Under the pieces are notes generated by a model. It saw only the letters and a program-made list of their open reading frames with translations, was not told the DNA's origin and did not search any database. Positions 25,004 through 33,229 of a stretch of DNA of 64,000 nt are shown one piece after another. Numbering within the stretch: the stretch's first letter is position 1; every line of letters starts with the position of its first letter. Both the position numbers and the translations under genes were made by a program. This DNA comes from CAJBVW01 sp964457335. GTDB lineage: Bacteria; Myxococcota_A; UBA796; SXON01. The stretch is from NCBI GenBank assembly GCA_964457335.1, contig CAYWGD010000021.1, positions 15,690 through 79,689 of the forward strand, read 5' to 3'.

Positions 25004-28000
25004 ATGCCACCCATCATCGGCGTCGATCTCGGCACCACCAACACCGCCGTGGCGGTCCTGGAGAACGGCCGCCCTCGCGTGATCGAGGACGACCGCGGCT
25101 ACCGGGTCCTGCCGTCGGTCGTCTCCGCCAAGGGCGAAGGCCGCTTCGTCGTCGGCCAGGCCGCCCACAACCTCATCCTCACCCGGCCCGACCGCACGGC
25201 GTACGCGACGAAGCGGCTCATCGGGCGGCGCTTCGACTCGCCGGAGGTCCAGCGCGTGCTGCAGCGCGTGGGCTACGCGGTGCAGGAGGGGCCCGACGGG
25301 GGCGTGCAGATCCAGGTGGGCGACACCTGGATGACGCCGCAGGAGGTGGCCGCCGTGGTGCTCCAGGTGGCGCGGGGCATCGCCGAGAAGGCGCTCGGGC
25401 AGCCGGTGGAGGAGGCGGTCATCACCGTCCCCGCCCACTTCAACCACGCCCAGCGCAAGGCGACGCTCGAGGCCGCGGAGATCGCGGGCCTGCGCTGCGA
25501 GCGCCTGCTCAACGAGCCCACGGCCGCCGCGCTCGCCTACGGCCACCGCCGCAACGTCGAGCGCACGATCGTCATCTTCGACCTGGGCGGCGGCACCTTC
25601 GACGTGAGCGTGCTCCGCCTCTCGGCGGGCATCTACGAGATCCTGGCCACCAACGGGGACACGTTCCTGGGCGGCGAGGACTTCGACTACCGGCTGGTCG
25701 ACCACCTCGCCGACGAGTTCAAGGCCCGCACGGGCGTGGACCTCCGCAAGGACCGCGCGGCGCTCCAGCGCGTCAAGGACGCGGCCGAGCGCGCCAAGTG
25801 CGAGCTCTCGTTCTCGGACCGGACGAGCGTCGTCGTCGCGCACGCCGCCCCCGGCCAGAACCTCGAGTCCACGCTCACGCGCACGCAGCTCGAGCAGCTC
25901 ACCGGCGACCTCGTGGAGCGCTGCGTCGACGTTGCGCGCGCCGCCGTGATCGAGGCGGGGCTCACCGTCTCGGAGATCGACGAGGTCATCCTCGTGGGCG
26001 GGCAGACGCGCATGCCGCGCATCCGCGAGGCCGTCGCGGGGGTGTTCGGCCGCGAGCCGAGCCGGAGCGTGCACCCCGAGGAGGCCGTGGCCATCGGGGC
26101 CGCCGTGCACGCGGCGACGCTCGGCGACGTGGAGGGCACGCCGGCCGTGCTGCTCGACGTGACGCCGTTCGACCTCGGCATCGACGCGGCGGGCGGGCTC
26201 TTCTCCCGGATCGTGCCGCGGAACGCGCGCATCCCGTGCAGCGAGTCGCGCACGTTCGCGACGGTGCACGACGAGCAGACGAGCGTGCGCATCACGGTGC
26301 GCCAGGGCGAGAGCCGCGTGGCCGAGGACAACGAGTTCCTCGGCGAGTTCCTGATGGAGGGGCTCACGCCCGCGCCGCGCATGCAGACGAAGGTGGCCGT
26401 GACCTTCCGCATCGACGCGAACGGCATCCTGCACGTGTCCGCGATCGAGCCGGCCACCGGCGAGAAGCGCAACATCTCCATCCGCAACTACGCCGATCGC
26501 AACCGCGTCGTGCAGCAGCCCGGCGGGCGGCTCGGCGACGGCTCGCCGGACACATTCGGCGACCGCCTGGCCGGCGACGCGCCGGCGCCCGTGGCGCAGA
26601 AGAAGGTCGCGAAGAAGAAGGGCTTCTTCGATTCGCTCTTCGGGAGCAGGAAGCCGAAGCCGAAGGCCACGCCCACCGCGCCCCCGGCCGCGGAGCCCGC
26701 GCCGGTGTCGAGCGCCGCCGCCGCCGCCGCGGTGCTCGAGCCGCCCCCGACGATCGCGCCGCTGCCGCCCCCCGCCCCGATGGGTCCGGTGGACCAGCCG
26801 GTCGAGGCCGACGCGGACGAGATCTTCGCGGGCGAGGAGCTCGACGAGGTCGAGGCGGACGGGACGCCCTTCGAGATGCCCGAGGAGATCGCGGAGGAGG
26901 ACCTCTACGACCCGCACACCGCCGGCCCGGCGTCCTTCGGGCTCGCGGGCGCGCACCAGGTGGGCGAGGCCGCCGGGGGAGGGGACCCCTTCGCCGACCT
27001 CGGCGCCCCCGCGCCGCGGCCCCGCGCCGCCGAACCTGCGCGCCGCGATCCCTTCGCCGCGGATCCCCTCGCGGACGAGCCCCTCGCGGGCGATCCCTTC
27101 GCGGACGGGCCCCTCGCGGGCGACCCGTTCGCGGCCGATGGGGACGATCCCGTCACGGTCGACGAGCTGTTCGCGCTCGACGCCGACCCGTTCCAGAAGG
27201 CGGCGCCCGCGGCCCGCACGCTCACGCACGAGGAGCTGTTCGGCGTGGCCGAGGGCGACGAGCTCGCGGAGCTCGGCGGGCTCGACGCGGCCGAGCTCTT
27301 CGCCGAGGTGATGGCGGGGGACGAGGCGGACGCAGCCCAGGACGAGGAGGAGGACCCCCCGACGGATCCCGGCCTCCGTTTCCCGAGCGCCGCCCGCACG
27401 GCCGCGGCGCCGACGCCCCCATCGCCCGCTCCCGAGCGGCCGCCGATGGGCGGGCTCCTCTTCGAGAGCCTGATCGAGTCCCCGCAGGACGAGCTCGGGT
27501 TCGTGCTCGCCGAGCCGGAGCCCGGCGCCGAGCCCGAGGGTGGCGGCGAGGACGAGTTCGACGTGGGCTTCTCCTTCGACGAGCCGAGCGTCTCGGCGCC
27601 CCTGCCGACCCCGGCCGCGGCGCCCGAGCCGGCCGTGAACCCCTTCGGCTTCGAGCTCGCGAGCCCGGTGGTGCCCGACGATCCGCCGCGCCCCGTCCGC
27701 GCGGCCGCCCGCGCGGACAGCGAGTCCACCGAGATCTTCTCGCGACGCCAGGTCGGGGACGCCGAGTCCACCGAGGTCTTCAAGCGGTCGGACATGGGCG
27801 CCGCGGACGAGGACTTCGGCTTCGTGTTCCCGATGCCCGACGAGGAGGCCGCCGCGCCGAAGAAGCGCAAGCCGGCGCGGGTGAAGCTGAGCTACCGCGA
27901 GCGCGGCCAGCTCGTGACCGAGTACCGGGACAACCTCCTCCGCGGCGGCGCGACCATCCGCACGGAGAAGCCCCTCGCGACCGGCCGCGAGTGCGTGTTC

Positions 28001-28138
28001 GAGGTCAGCGGGCCGGGCCTCGTCGCCCCGCTCGTCATCCCGGCGCGGGTCACGCGCGCGGTGGTGGACGGGATGGAGGTCGAGTACCAGATCGACGACG
28101 CGACCCGCTCGGAGCTGCTCGCCGCGCTCGGCGCGTGA
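25004..28138 (+). CDS. Hsp70/DnaK-like protein with long acidic linker and C-terminal PilZ-like domain
   Basis: The 1044-residue protein has a full Hsp70 ATPase domain (GVDLGTTNTAVAV, FDLGGGTFDVSVL, VGGQTRMPRI; about 1-370) and a beta substrate-binding domain (about 385-500, GILHVSAIEPATGEK). The helical lid of DnaK is absent. Instead there are about 430 disordered residues rich in Ala, Pro, Asp and Glu with DPFAxx/PLAGDPFAD repeats (about 660-700). The C-terminal 100 residues (REVxx-like VTEYRDNLLRGGATIRTEKPLATGRE) resemble the myxococcal PilZ-like family. Two STEIF/STEVF repeats precede it. No dnaJ or grpE is nearby. It is likely a specialised chaperone or scaffold rather than the housekeeping DnaK. 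Confidence 0.88.
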   Translation: MPPIIGVDLGTTNTAVAVLENGRPRVIEDDRGYRVLPSVVSAKGEGRFVVGQAAHNLILTRPDRTAYATKRLIGRRFDSPEVQRVLQRVGYAVQEGPDGGVQIQVGDTWMTPQEVAAVVLQVARGIAEKALGQPVEEAVITVPAHFNHAQRKATLEAAEIAGLRCERLLNEPTAAALAYGHRRNVERTIVIFDLGGGTFDVSVLRLSAGIYEILATNGDTFLGGEDFDYRLVDHLADEFKARTGVDLRKDRAALQRVKDAAERAKCELSFSDRTSVVVAHAAPGQNLESTLTRTQLEQLTGDLVERCVDVARAAVIEAGLTVSEIDEVILVGGQTRMPRIREAVAGVFGREPSRSVHPEEAVAIGAAVHAATLGDVEGTPAVLLDVTPFDLGIDAAGGLFSRIVPRNARIPCSESRTFATVHDEQTSVRITVRQGESRVAEDNEFLGEFLMEGLTPAPRMQTKVAVTFRIDANGILHVSAIEPATGEKRNISIRNYADRNRVVQQPGGRLGDGSPDTFGDRLAGDAPAPVAQKKVAKKKGFFDSLFGSRKPKPKATPTAPPAAEPAPVSSAAAAAAVLEPPPTIAPLPPPAPMGPVDQPVEADADEIFAGEELDEVEADGTPFEMPEEIAEEDLYDPHTAGPASFGLAGAHQVGEAAGGGDPFADLGAPAPRPRAAEPARRDPFAADPLADEPLAGDPFADGPLAGDPFAADGDDPVTVDELFALDADPFQKAAPAARTLTHEELFGVAEGDELAELGGLDAAELFAEVMAGDEADAAQDEEEDPPTDPGLRFPSAARTAAAPTPPSPAPERPPMGGLLFESLIESPQDELGFVLAEPEPGAEPEGGGEDEFDVGFSFDEPSVSAPLPTPAAAPEPAVNPFGFELASPVVPDDPPRPVRAAARADSESTEIFSRRQVGDAESTEVFKRSDMGAADEDFGFVFPMPDEEAAAPKKRKPARVKLSYRERGQLVTEYRDNLLRGGATIRTEKPLATGRECVFEVSGPGLVAPLVIPARVTRAVVDGMEVEYQIDDATRSELLAALGA

Positions 28139-28216
28139 CGGACCACGACGCGCCCGGCGGCGCTGCGGCCCCTCCGAGGCCCGCGCGCCGGCCGCGTCCT
28201 TGATAGGACGCGCGCC

Positions 28217-28990
28217 ATGTCGACCCCCAACGAGGACGCCACCTGCGACCGGCTCGCGGGCGACTGGCGCATCTGGCAGCTCAAGCGCGGGCACCGCTTC
28301 TCCGCGGACGACATGTTGACCGCCTGGATGGCGGCGCAGCTCGCGCCCGACGCCCTCGACCTGCTCGATCTCGGCGCCGGCATCGGCTCCGTCGGGCTCA
28401 TGACGCTCTGGCGCCTGGCGCCGACCGCGCGCCTCACGATGGTCGAGGCGCAGGAGATCAGCCACCAGCTGGCCCGCCGCACCGTCGAGACGAACGGGCT
28501 CGGCGGCCGGATCACCCTGCGGCACGGCGATCTGCGCGATCCCGCCTCGGTCCCCGAGGAGGCGCGCTTCGACCTCGTCACCGGGAGCCCGCCCTACATC
28601 CCGCTCGGGAAGGGCGTCGTCTCGCCGGTGGCGCAGCGCGCCGCGTGCCGCATGGAGCTCCGCGGCAGCATCGCGGACTACGCGGTCACCGCCGCGCGCG
28701 CGATGCGTCCGGACGGCTGGTTCGTGGCCTGCTTCGCCGCCGCCGACCCGCGCGGCGAGGCCGCCTTCGCCGCGGCGGGCCTGCACCTCCACGTGCGGCA
28801 GGACGTCGTGTTCCGCGACGGGCAGCCGCCGATGATCGTGCTCCTGGCCGGTCGGCACGTGCCCGGCCCCACGGACCGCCGCCCGCCGCTCCGGATCCGC
28901 GACGCGCAGGGCGTGTGGACCGACGCCTACCTGGACATCCGCGAGCAGATGGGCACCGTGGTGGTCCGACCCACGCCGGGAATCGCGTGA
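28217..28990 (+). CDS. TrmN6-like class I methyltransferase
   Basis: A 257-residue SAM-dependent methyltransferase: LLDLGAGIGSVGLM is the SAM loop, MVEAQ the acidic strand, and TGSPPYIPLG the catalytic loop corresponding to the N-PP-Y of N6-adenine methylases with Asn replaced by Ser. The N-terminus (WQLKRGHRFSADDMLTAWMA) matches the family that methylates A37 of tRNA1(Val). Assignment to tRNA is by family resemblance. ATG at 28217. Its stop overlaps the GTG start of the DUF983-like gene. Confidence 0.85.
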   Translation: MSTPNEDATCDRLAGDWRIWQLKRGHRFSADDMLTAWMAAQLAPDALDLLDLGAGIGSVGLMTLWRLAPTARLTMVEAQEISHQLARRTVETNGLGGRITLRHGDLRDPASVPEEARFDLVTGSPPYIPLGKGVVSPVAQRAACRMELRGSIADYAVTAARAMRPDGWFVACFAAADPRGEAAFAAAGLHLHVRQDVVFRDGQPPMIVLLAGRHVPGPTDRRPPLRIRDAQGVWTDAYLDIREQMGTVVVRPTPGIA

Positions 28991-29475
28991 ATTCGCCCCT
29001 CCTCGCCGCGCTGGCGGGGAAGTGCCCGGCGTGCCGGCAGGGGAGGCTCTACGAGGGCTTCCTGCTGCTGCACGAGCTCTGCCCGCGGTGCGGGGTGCGC
29101 TACGAGCGCTACGTCGGCACGCGCACGATCGCGACGGTGCTCTCCTTCGGGGTCGGCGCGATCCTGGTGTTCGGCATCGACCTGATCCTCAGCGGCATCG
29201 GCGACGACATGCGGGTGCTGATGGGGCTCGGCGTCGCCCTCGGCGCGGTGCTCTACCCGGTGTTCCAGCGCGTCGCGCTCTTCCTGCTCTGGCAGAACGG
29301 GCTCGTCACGGTCGACCCCGCGCCCGAGGCCTCCGCCCCGGCCGCCGTCCCGCTCCCCGAGCCGTTCGCGCCGGTTCAACGCCCGATCCTCGCGCTCCCG
29401 CCGGAGGACGACCCCACCTGGGGCGACGACCGTGCGCCCGCGCATGACGACCCGACGGACGAGCGCGAGCGCTAG
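28987..29475 (+). CDS. DUF983-like zinc-ribbon membrane protein
   Basis: The 162-residue product opens with a zinc ribbon (KCPACRQGRLYEG.., LCPRCGVRYERY), followed by two to three membrane helices (TIATVLSFGVGAILVFGIDLI and VLMGLGVALGAVLYPVFQRVALFLL), and a Pro/Asp-rich cytoplasmic tail. This is the DUF983 layout; function is unknown in the family. The GTG start overlaps the stop codon of the methyltransferase gene, so the two are coupled. Confidence 0.8.
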   Translation: MNSPLLAALAGKCPACRQGRLYEGFLLLHELCPRCGVRYERYVGTRTIATVLSFGVGAILVFGIDLILSGIGDDMRVLMGLGVALGAVLYPVFQRVALFLLWQNGLVTVDPAPEASAPAAVPLPEPFAPVQRPILALPPEDDPTWGDDRAPAHDDPTDERER

Positions 29476-29619
29476 GCCCCGGCGCGGCGCCCGCCCAGCG
29501 ACGGGGGAAGGTGCTTTTTTGCGTGAATGCGGTGGCACCCCGCCGCGTTCGGCGTGTAAGCATCTGTCATGGGAGTCGCCCGCACGCCCTCTCGTGGCGT
29601 CGTATGGGTGGAGGAGCAC

Positions 29620-30264
29620 ATGGTTCGCTACCTCATCTACGGCATCGCGGTTCTCGCCGCCGGCGGAGCGGTCCACGAGGCGTCCGTCCTCCGCCCGGAT
29701 CTCCACGAGGTCATCCACTACCTCTACGTCGTCGTCGTCGCCGCGCTGGTCATGCGCCTCCGCATGGTGCTCGACCGCGAGCGCAGCCTCGCCCGCACCG
29801 ACGCGCTTACGGGCGTGCCGAACCGCCGCACCTTCGTGGAGGCCGCCGAGGCCCGCATCCGGCGCATGGCGCGGGACCCCATGCCCTGCACGGTCGTCTA
29901 CCTGGACGTCGATGGCTTCAAGCGCGTGAACGACCGGCACGGCCACGCCGTCGGCGACGCGGTGCTGCGGGCCGTGGCGCAGACGCTGGCGACCCAGGTG
30001 CGCGCCTGCGACACCGTCGCGCGCATCGGCGGGGACGAGTTCGCCGTGCTGCTCGACGGCGCGGAGGCCGAGCCCGTCATCGGGCGGCTCCGCGCCTCGT
30101 TGCGGAAGGTGGCGCGCGAGCACGGCTGGGAGATCGGCTTCAGCATCGGCGCGGTCACGTTCCGGGCCGCCCCCGGGAGCGCGGAGGACATGCTCCGCCG
30201 CACCGACGCGGCGATGTACGAGGCCAAGGAGCACGGCGACGAGGTGGTGTTCCAGGTCGCGTGA
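29620..30264 (+). CDS. Membrane-anchored diguanylate cyclase
   Basis: The 214-residue protein has two N-terminal membrane helices (LIYGIAVLAAGGAV and YLYVVVVAALVMRL) and a GGDEF domain (TDALTGVPNRR to the end). The active site is intact, RIGGDEFAVLL, and the product-inhibition site R-x-x-D (RACD) lies the canonical five residues before it. It should make cyclic di-GMP from GTP at the membrane and be feedback-controlled. ATG at 29620 is preferred because GGAGGAG lies directly upstream; the in-frame ATG at 29569 has none. PilZ-like proteins elsewhere in the window are possible readers. Confidence 0.9.
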   Translation: MVRYLIYGIAVLAAGGAVHEASVLRPDLHEVIHYLYVVVVAALVMRLRMVLDRERSLARTDALTGVPNRRTFVEAAEARIRRMARDPMPCTVVYLDVDGFKRVNDRHGHAVGDAVLRAVAQTLATQVRACDTVARIGGDEFAVLLDGAEAEPVIGRLRASLRKVAREHGWEIGFSIGAVTFRAAPGSAEDMLRRTDAAMYEAKEHGDEVVFQVA

Positions 30265-30300
30265 TCCGCGGCCCGGTCCGCCCGCGTTATCGTCCCCGGC

Positions 30301-31620
30301 GTGACCCCCCACTTCCTCGTCCTCGGCGGCGGCCCGGCGGGCAGCTCCGCGGCCGCGCTGCTGGCGAAACACGGCGCGCGCGTCACCCTCGTCGAGCGCG
30401 AGCGGCACCCGCGGCACCACGTCGGGGAGTCGCTCCAGCCGTCCTCCGTCAAGCTCCTCGACCACCACTTCGGCCTCGGCCCCACGCTCGCGGCGCAGGG
30501 TTTCCCCCGGAAGTACGGCGCCGCCTACGTCTGGGGCGAGACGCGCGACCCGTGGACCGTCCTGTTCGACGCCCGCCTCGACGCCGACCTCCCGGCCCTC
30601 ACCGAGGAGGCGCTCCTCGCCGGGCCCTACGAGCACGCCTGGAACGTCGAGCGCGCCCGCTTCGACCAGATCGTCGCCGACGCGGCGGTGCGGGCGGGCG
30701 CCGACTACCGCGAGGACACCGAGGCCACCGCCGTCCTGGAGGAGGACGGCCGCGTCGTGGGCGCGCGCGTCCGCGCGGGCGACACCACCGAGGACCTGCG
30801 CGCCGACTTCGTGCTCGACGCCACCGGCCAGCGCTGCCTCGTCGGCCGGCACCTCGGGCTGACGCGGGTGGTGCCCGACCTCCGCTCCACCGCGACCTAC
30901 GCCTGGTACGACGGCGCCGGCGGCTTCCCGGGCGCGCTCGGGCGGCACGTCCAGTGGGTGGTGACCGTGCCCGACGGCTGGATCTGGTTCATCCCCATCG
31001 GCCCCGACCGCACGAGCGTGGGCGTGGTGACGCGCGAGCGCGCGCGCATGGACGAGGCCCGCTTCGACGCCATCCTCGCCGCGTCGGGCCTCCCGCTGGA
31101 GAACGCCGTCCCCGTGGGCCACCCCAAAGGCCGGCTCCGCTTCGTGCGCGACTGGAGCTTCTCGCACACGCGCCTCGCCGGCGACGGCTGGCTCCTCGTG
31201 GGCGACGCCGCGGGCTTCGTCGACCCCATCCTCTCGGGCGGCGTGGACTTCGCGGTGCGCGGCGGCTGCCAGGCGGCGCTCGCGCTCCTGCGCGGCTTCG
31301 GCGCCGAGAACGCCGACCGCGCAGCGCTCCTCGCCACCTACGAGGCCGACATCGCCCGGGACTACCGCGCGTACCTGCGGCTCGCCCGGTACTGGTACGG
31401 CAACAACCGCTCGGTCGAGGGCTTCTTCTGGGAGGCCCACCGGGAGATCCCGCCGCACGCGGTCGAGACGCCCTACCGCGCGTTCGTGTACCTCACGACG
31501 GGCCGGCTCGCGGCGGACCGGCACCTCCGCGTCTTCCAGGACTGGCAGGAGCGCAAGATGTTCCGCGCGCTCGGGGTGGATGCCGAGGCCGTGCGGCGCG
31601 CGCGGTCGCGCGAGACCTGA
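30301..31620 (+). CDS. Flavin-dependent halogenase-like oxidoreductase
   Basis: A 439-residue FAD protein: N-terminal GGGPAGSSAAALLAKHG dinucleotide loop, RHHVGESLQPSS and GDAAGFVDPILSGGVDFAV FAD motifs. It carries WIWFIP, matching the W-x-W-x-I-P motif of flavin-dependent halogenases, and a lysine in FPRKYGAAYVWG near the position of the halogenase substrate-side lysine. Related families without halogenase activity (geranylgeranyl reductase-like) share much of this. No biosynthetic cluster or flavin reductase is adjacent. GTG start at 30301. It converges on the phospholipase C-like gene with a 4-bp gap. Confidence 0.8.
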   Translation: MTPHFLVLGGGPAGSSAAALLAKHGARVTLVERERHPRHHVGESLQPSSVKLLDHHFGLGPTLAAQGFPRKYGAAYVWGETRDPWTVLFDARLDADLPALTEEALLAGPYEHAWNVERARFDQIVADAAVRAGADYREDTEATAVLEEDGRVVGARVRAGDTTEDLRADFVLDATGQRCLVGRHLGLTRVVPDLRSTATYAWYDGAGGFPGALGRHVQWVVTVPDGWIWFIPIGPDRTSVGVVTRERARMDEARFDAILAASGLPLENAVPVGHPKGRLRFVRDWSFSHTRLAGDGWLLVGDAAGFVDPILSGGVDFAVRGGCQAALALLRGFGAENADRAALLATYEADIARDYRAYLRLARYWYGNNRSVEGFFWEAHREIPPHAVETPYRAFVYLTTGRLAADRHLRVFQDWQERKMFRALGVDAEAVRRARSRET

Positions 31621-31624
31621 CGCG

Positions 31625-32392
31625 TCAGGGGTCCTCGGGCGCCGGCGTCGCGATCAGGCCCATTCCGCCCAGCACGAAGCGCACGACCGTGCGCGTGTAG
31701 GCCACCGCGGCCTCCACGCGGGCTCGCGCGAACGCGGCCGTGCCGACCTCGCAGCCGTCCGCGCGCCCGAAGCGCAGCGGGCCGAGCCGGCCGAAGCGCC
31801 GCTTCGTGGGCGCGCGCCAGAAGTCGGACCACGCGACGGGGGCGTCGTCGCAGGCCAAGGGCTCCTGGAGCGCGGCGAGCGTCGCGGCCGCGAGCGCGTG
31901 CTGGGCGGCGCCGGGCGCGAGCGCGGGCGGGGCCTCGGCGCCGGCGGCGGCCACCAACGGGCGCACGTCGTAGCCCTCGAAGGCGTCGGCGAGGCCGTGC
32001 TCCACGGGCACGACGTGGGGCGGCGACGCCATGTCCTGCACGTGGTGGGCGAGGAAGCCCGCGAGGACCCAGGCGCGGCCGCGGTCGTCCTCGGCGCGCA
32101 CGTCCGACAGGAGCGACTCCAGCAGGGCCACGCGCTCCACGGACGGGCGGCGCCACGCCATCGGGCTGGGGACGTAGTAGTGGTGCCAGCGCCCCCACTT
32201 GCGGAGGAGGTTCAGGTCCTCGAGCGCGGCGGCGCGCGGGAAGTCGGCGGCCTCCTCGCGGAGCGCGGGCGGCGCGCCCTCCGCCCCGGCCTCCAGCTCG
32301 AGCGCGCGCGCGGACAGAGCGCGGTGCACGGCCGGCGACCACGCGAAGGCGTCGGGGCTGGTCAGGGCGCTGGCCAGGAGGGCGGCGAGCAT
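31625..32392 (-). CDS. Exported zinc-dependent phospholipase C / S1-P1 nuclease-like protein
   Basis: The 255-residue protein has a signal peptide (MLAALLASALTSPDAFA) predicted to leave tryptophan as residue 1 of the mature chain (WSPAVHRAL), as in bacterial zinc phospholipases C whose N-terminal Trp binds zinc. Further zinc-type residues are in KWGRWHHYYVPS and FLAHHVQDMASPPHVVPVEHG. The fold is all helical. Substrate may be phospholipid or nucleic acid. ATG at 32392; an earlier in-frame start would destroy the signal. Confidence 0.7.
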   Translation of the reverse strand: MLAALLASALTSPDAFAWSPAVHRALSARALELEAGAEGAPPALREEAADFPRAAALEDLNLLRKWGRWHHYYVPSPMAWRRPSVERVALLESLLSDVRAEDDRGRAWVLAGFLAHHVQDMASPPHVVPVEHGLADAFEGYDVRPLVAAAGAEAPPALAPGAAQHALAAATLAALQEPLACDDAPVAWSDFWRAPTKRRFGRLGPLRFGRADGCEVGTAAFARARVEAAVAYTRTVVRFVLGGMGLIATPAPEDP

Positions 32393-32540
32393 CGTCGAAT
32401 GGACACCCCGCGTAGCCGGTTGCGTCCCCGCTGGCGCGCGGGGGAGGAGCTTCCGCCTCGGCGCTCCCACGCGCTCCCGGGCGGGGGGGCGCCCGGAGCG
32501 CGGGACCTTCCCCGGGCTCGGGGAGGAACTAGGTTCGGGT

Positions 32541-33224
32541 GTGACGAGCGCAGCCGACTACCTGCCACCCTCGCTGGATCTCGAAGAGCTCCGGCTCGCG
32601 TCGGAGGGGTGTCGGGGCTGCGAGCTCTACGCGTGCGCCACCCGGGTCGTGTTCGGGGAGGGGCCGCCGGACGCCGCCGTGATGCTCGTGGGGGAGCAGC
32701 CCGGCTTCGACGAGGACCGCACCGGGCGGCCCTTCGTGGGGCCGGCCGGCCGCCTGCTCGACCGCGCGCTCGCCGAGGTGGGGATCGACCGCACGGAGGT
32801 GTACGTCACCAACGCGGTCAAGCACTTCCGGTCCGAGCCCCGCGGCAAGCGGCGGCTCCACAAGAAGCCGGGCGACGAGCACGTGGCCGCCTGCCGCCCC
32901 TGGCTCGAGGCCGAGATCGCCGCCGTGCGGCCCGCGGTGCTCGTGTGCCTGGGCGCGACGGCCGCGCGGTCGCTGCTGGGGAGCGCCTTCCGGGTGACGC
33001 GCGAGCGGGGCGTGTTCGTGCCGTCGGCGCTCGCGCCGAACGTGCTCGCGACTGTGCACCCCTCCGCGGTGCTCCGCGCCCCCGACGAGGAGGCGCGCCG
33101 CGAGGCCTACACCCGCTTCGTGGCGGACCTGGCGCGCGTCGCGGAGCGGGTCCGCTCGCTCGGCAGCGAGCCCGCCGTGGCGCGGGACGCACGGGGGGAG
33201 GCGCGAAGCCTCGAGAAGGTGTGA
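32541..33224 (+). CDS. UdgX-type uracil-DNA glycosylase (family 4-like)
   Basis: The 227-residue protein has the family 4 layout: a cysteine pair CRGCELYACATRVV for the iron-sulfur cluster, GEQPGFDEDRTGRPFVGPAGRLLD as the uracil pocket, and VHPSAVLR near the end. The distinguishing mark is KRRLHKKP (residues 103-110) with His107, which matches the loop of UdgX where a histidine forms a covalent bond with the abasic sugar after uracil removal. GTG start at 32541. It converges with the mqnD-like gene 5 bp away. Confidence 0.88.
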   Translation: MTSAADYLPPSLDLEELRLASEGCRGCELYACATRVVFGEGPPDAAVMLVGEQPGFDEDRTGRPFVGPAGRLLDRALAEVGIDRTEVYVTNAVKHFRSEPRGKRRLHKKPGDEHVAACRPWLEAEIAAVRPAVLVCLGATAARSLLGSAFRVTRERGVFVPSALAPNVLATVHPSAVLRAPDEEARREAYTRFVADLARVAERVRSLGSEPAVARDARGEARSLEKV

Positions 33225-33229
33225 ACGCG

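Noticed and set aside
29476..29619. Cyclic di-GMP riboswitch upstream of the diguanylate cyclase
   Set aside because: A short T-run and small hairpins are present, but the conserved GEMM-type core could not be found by eye.
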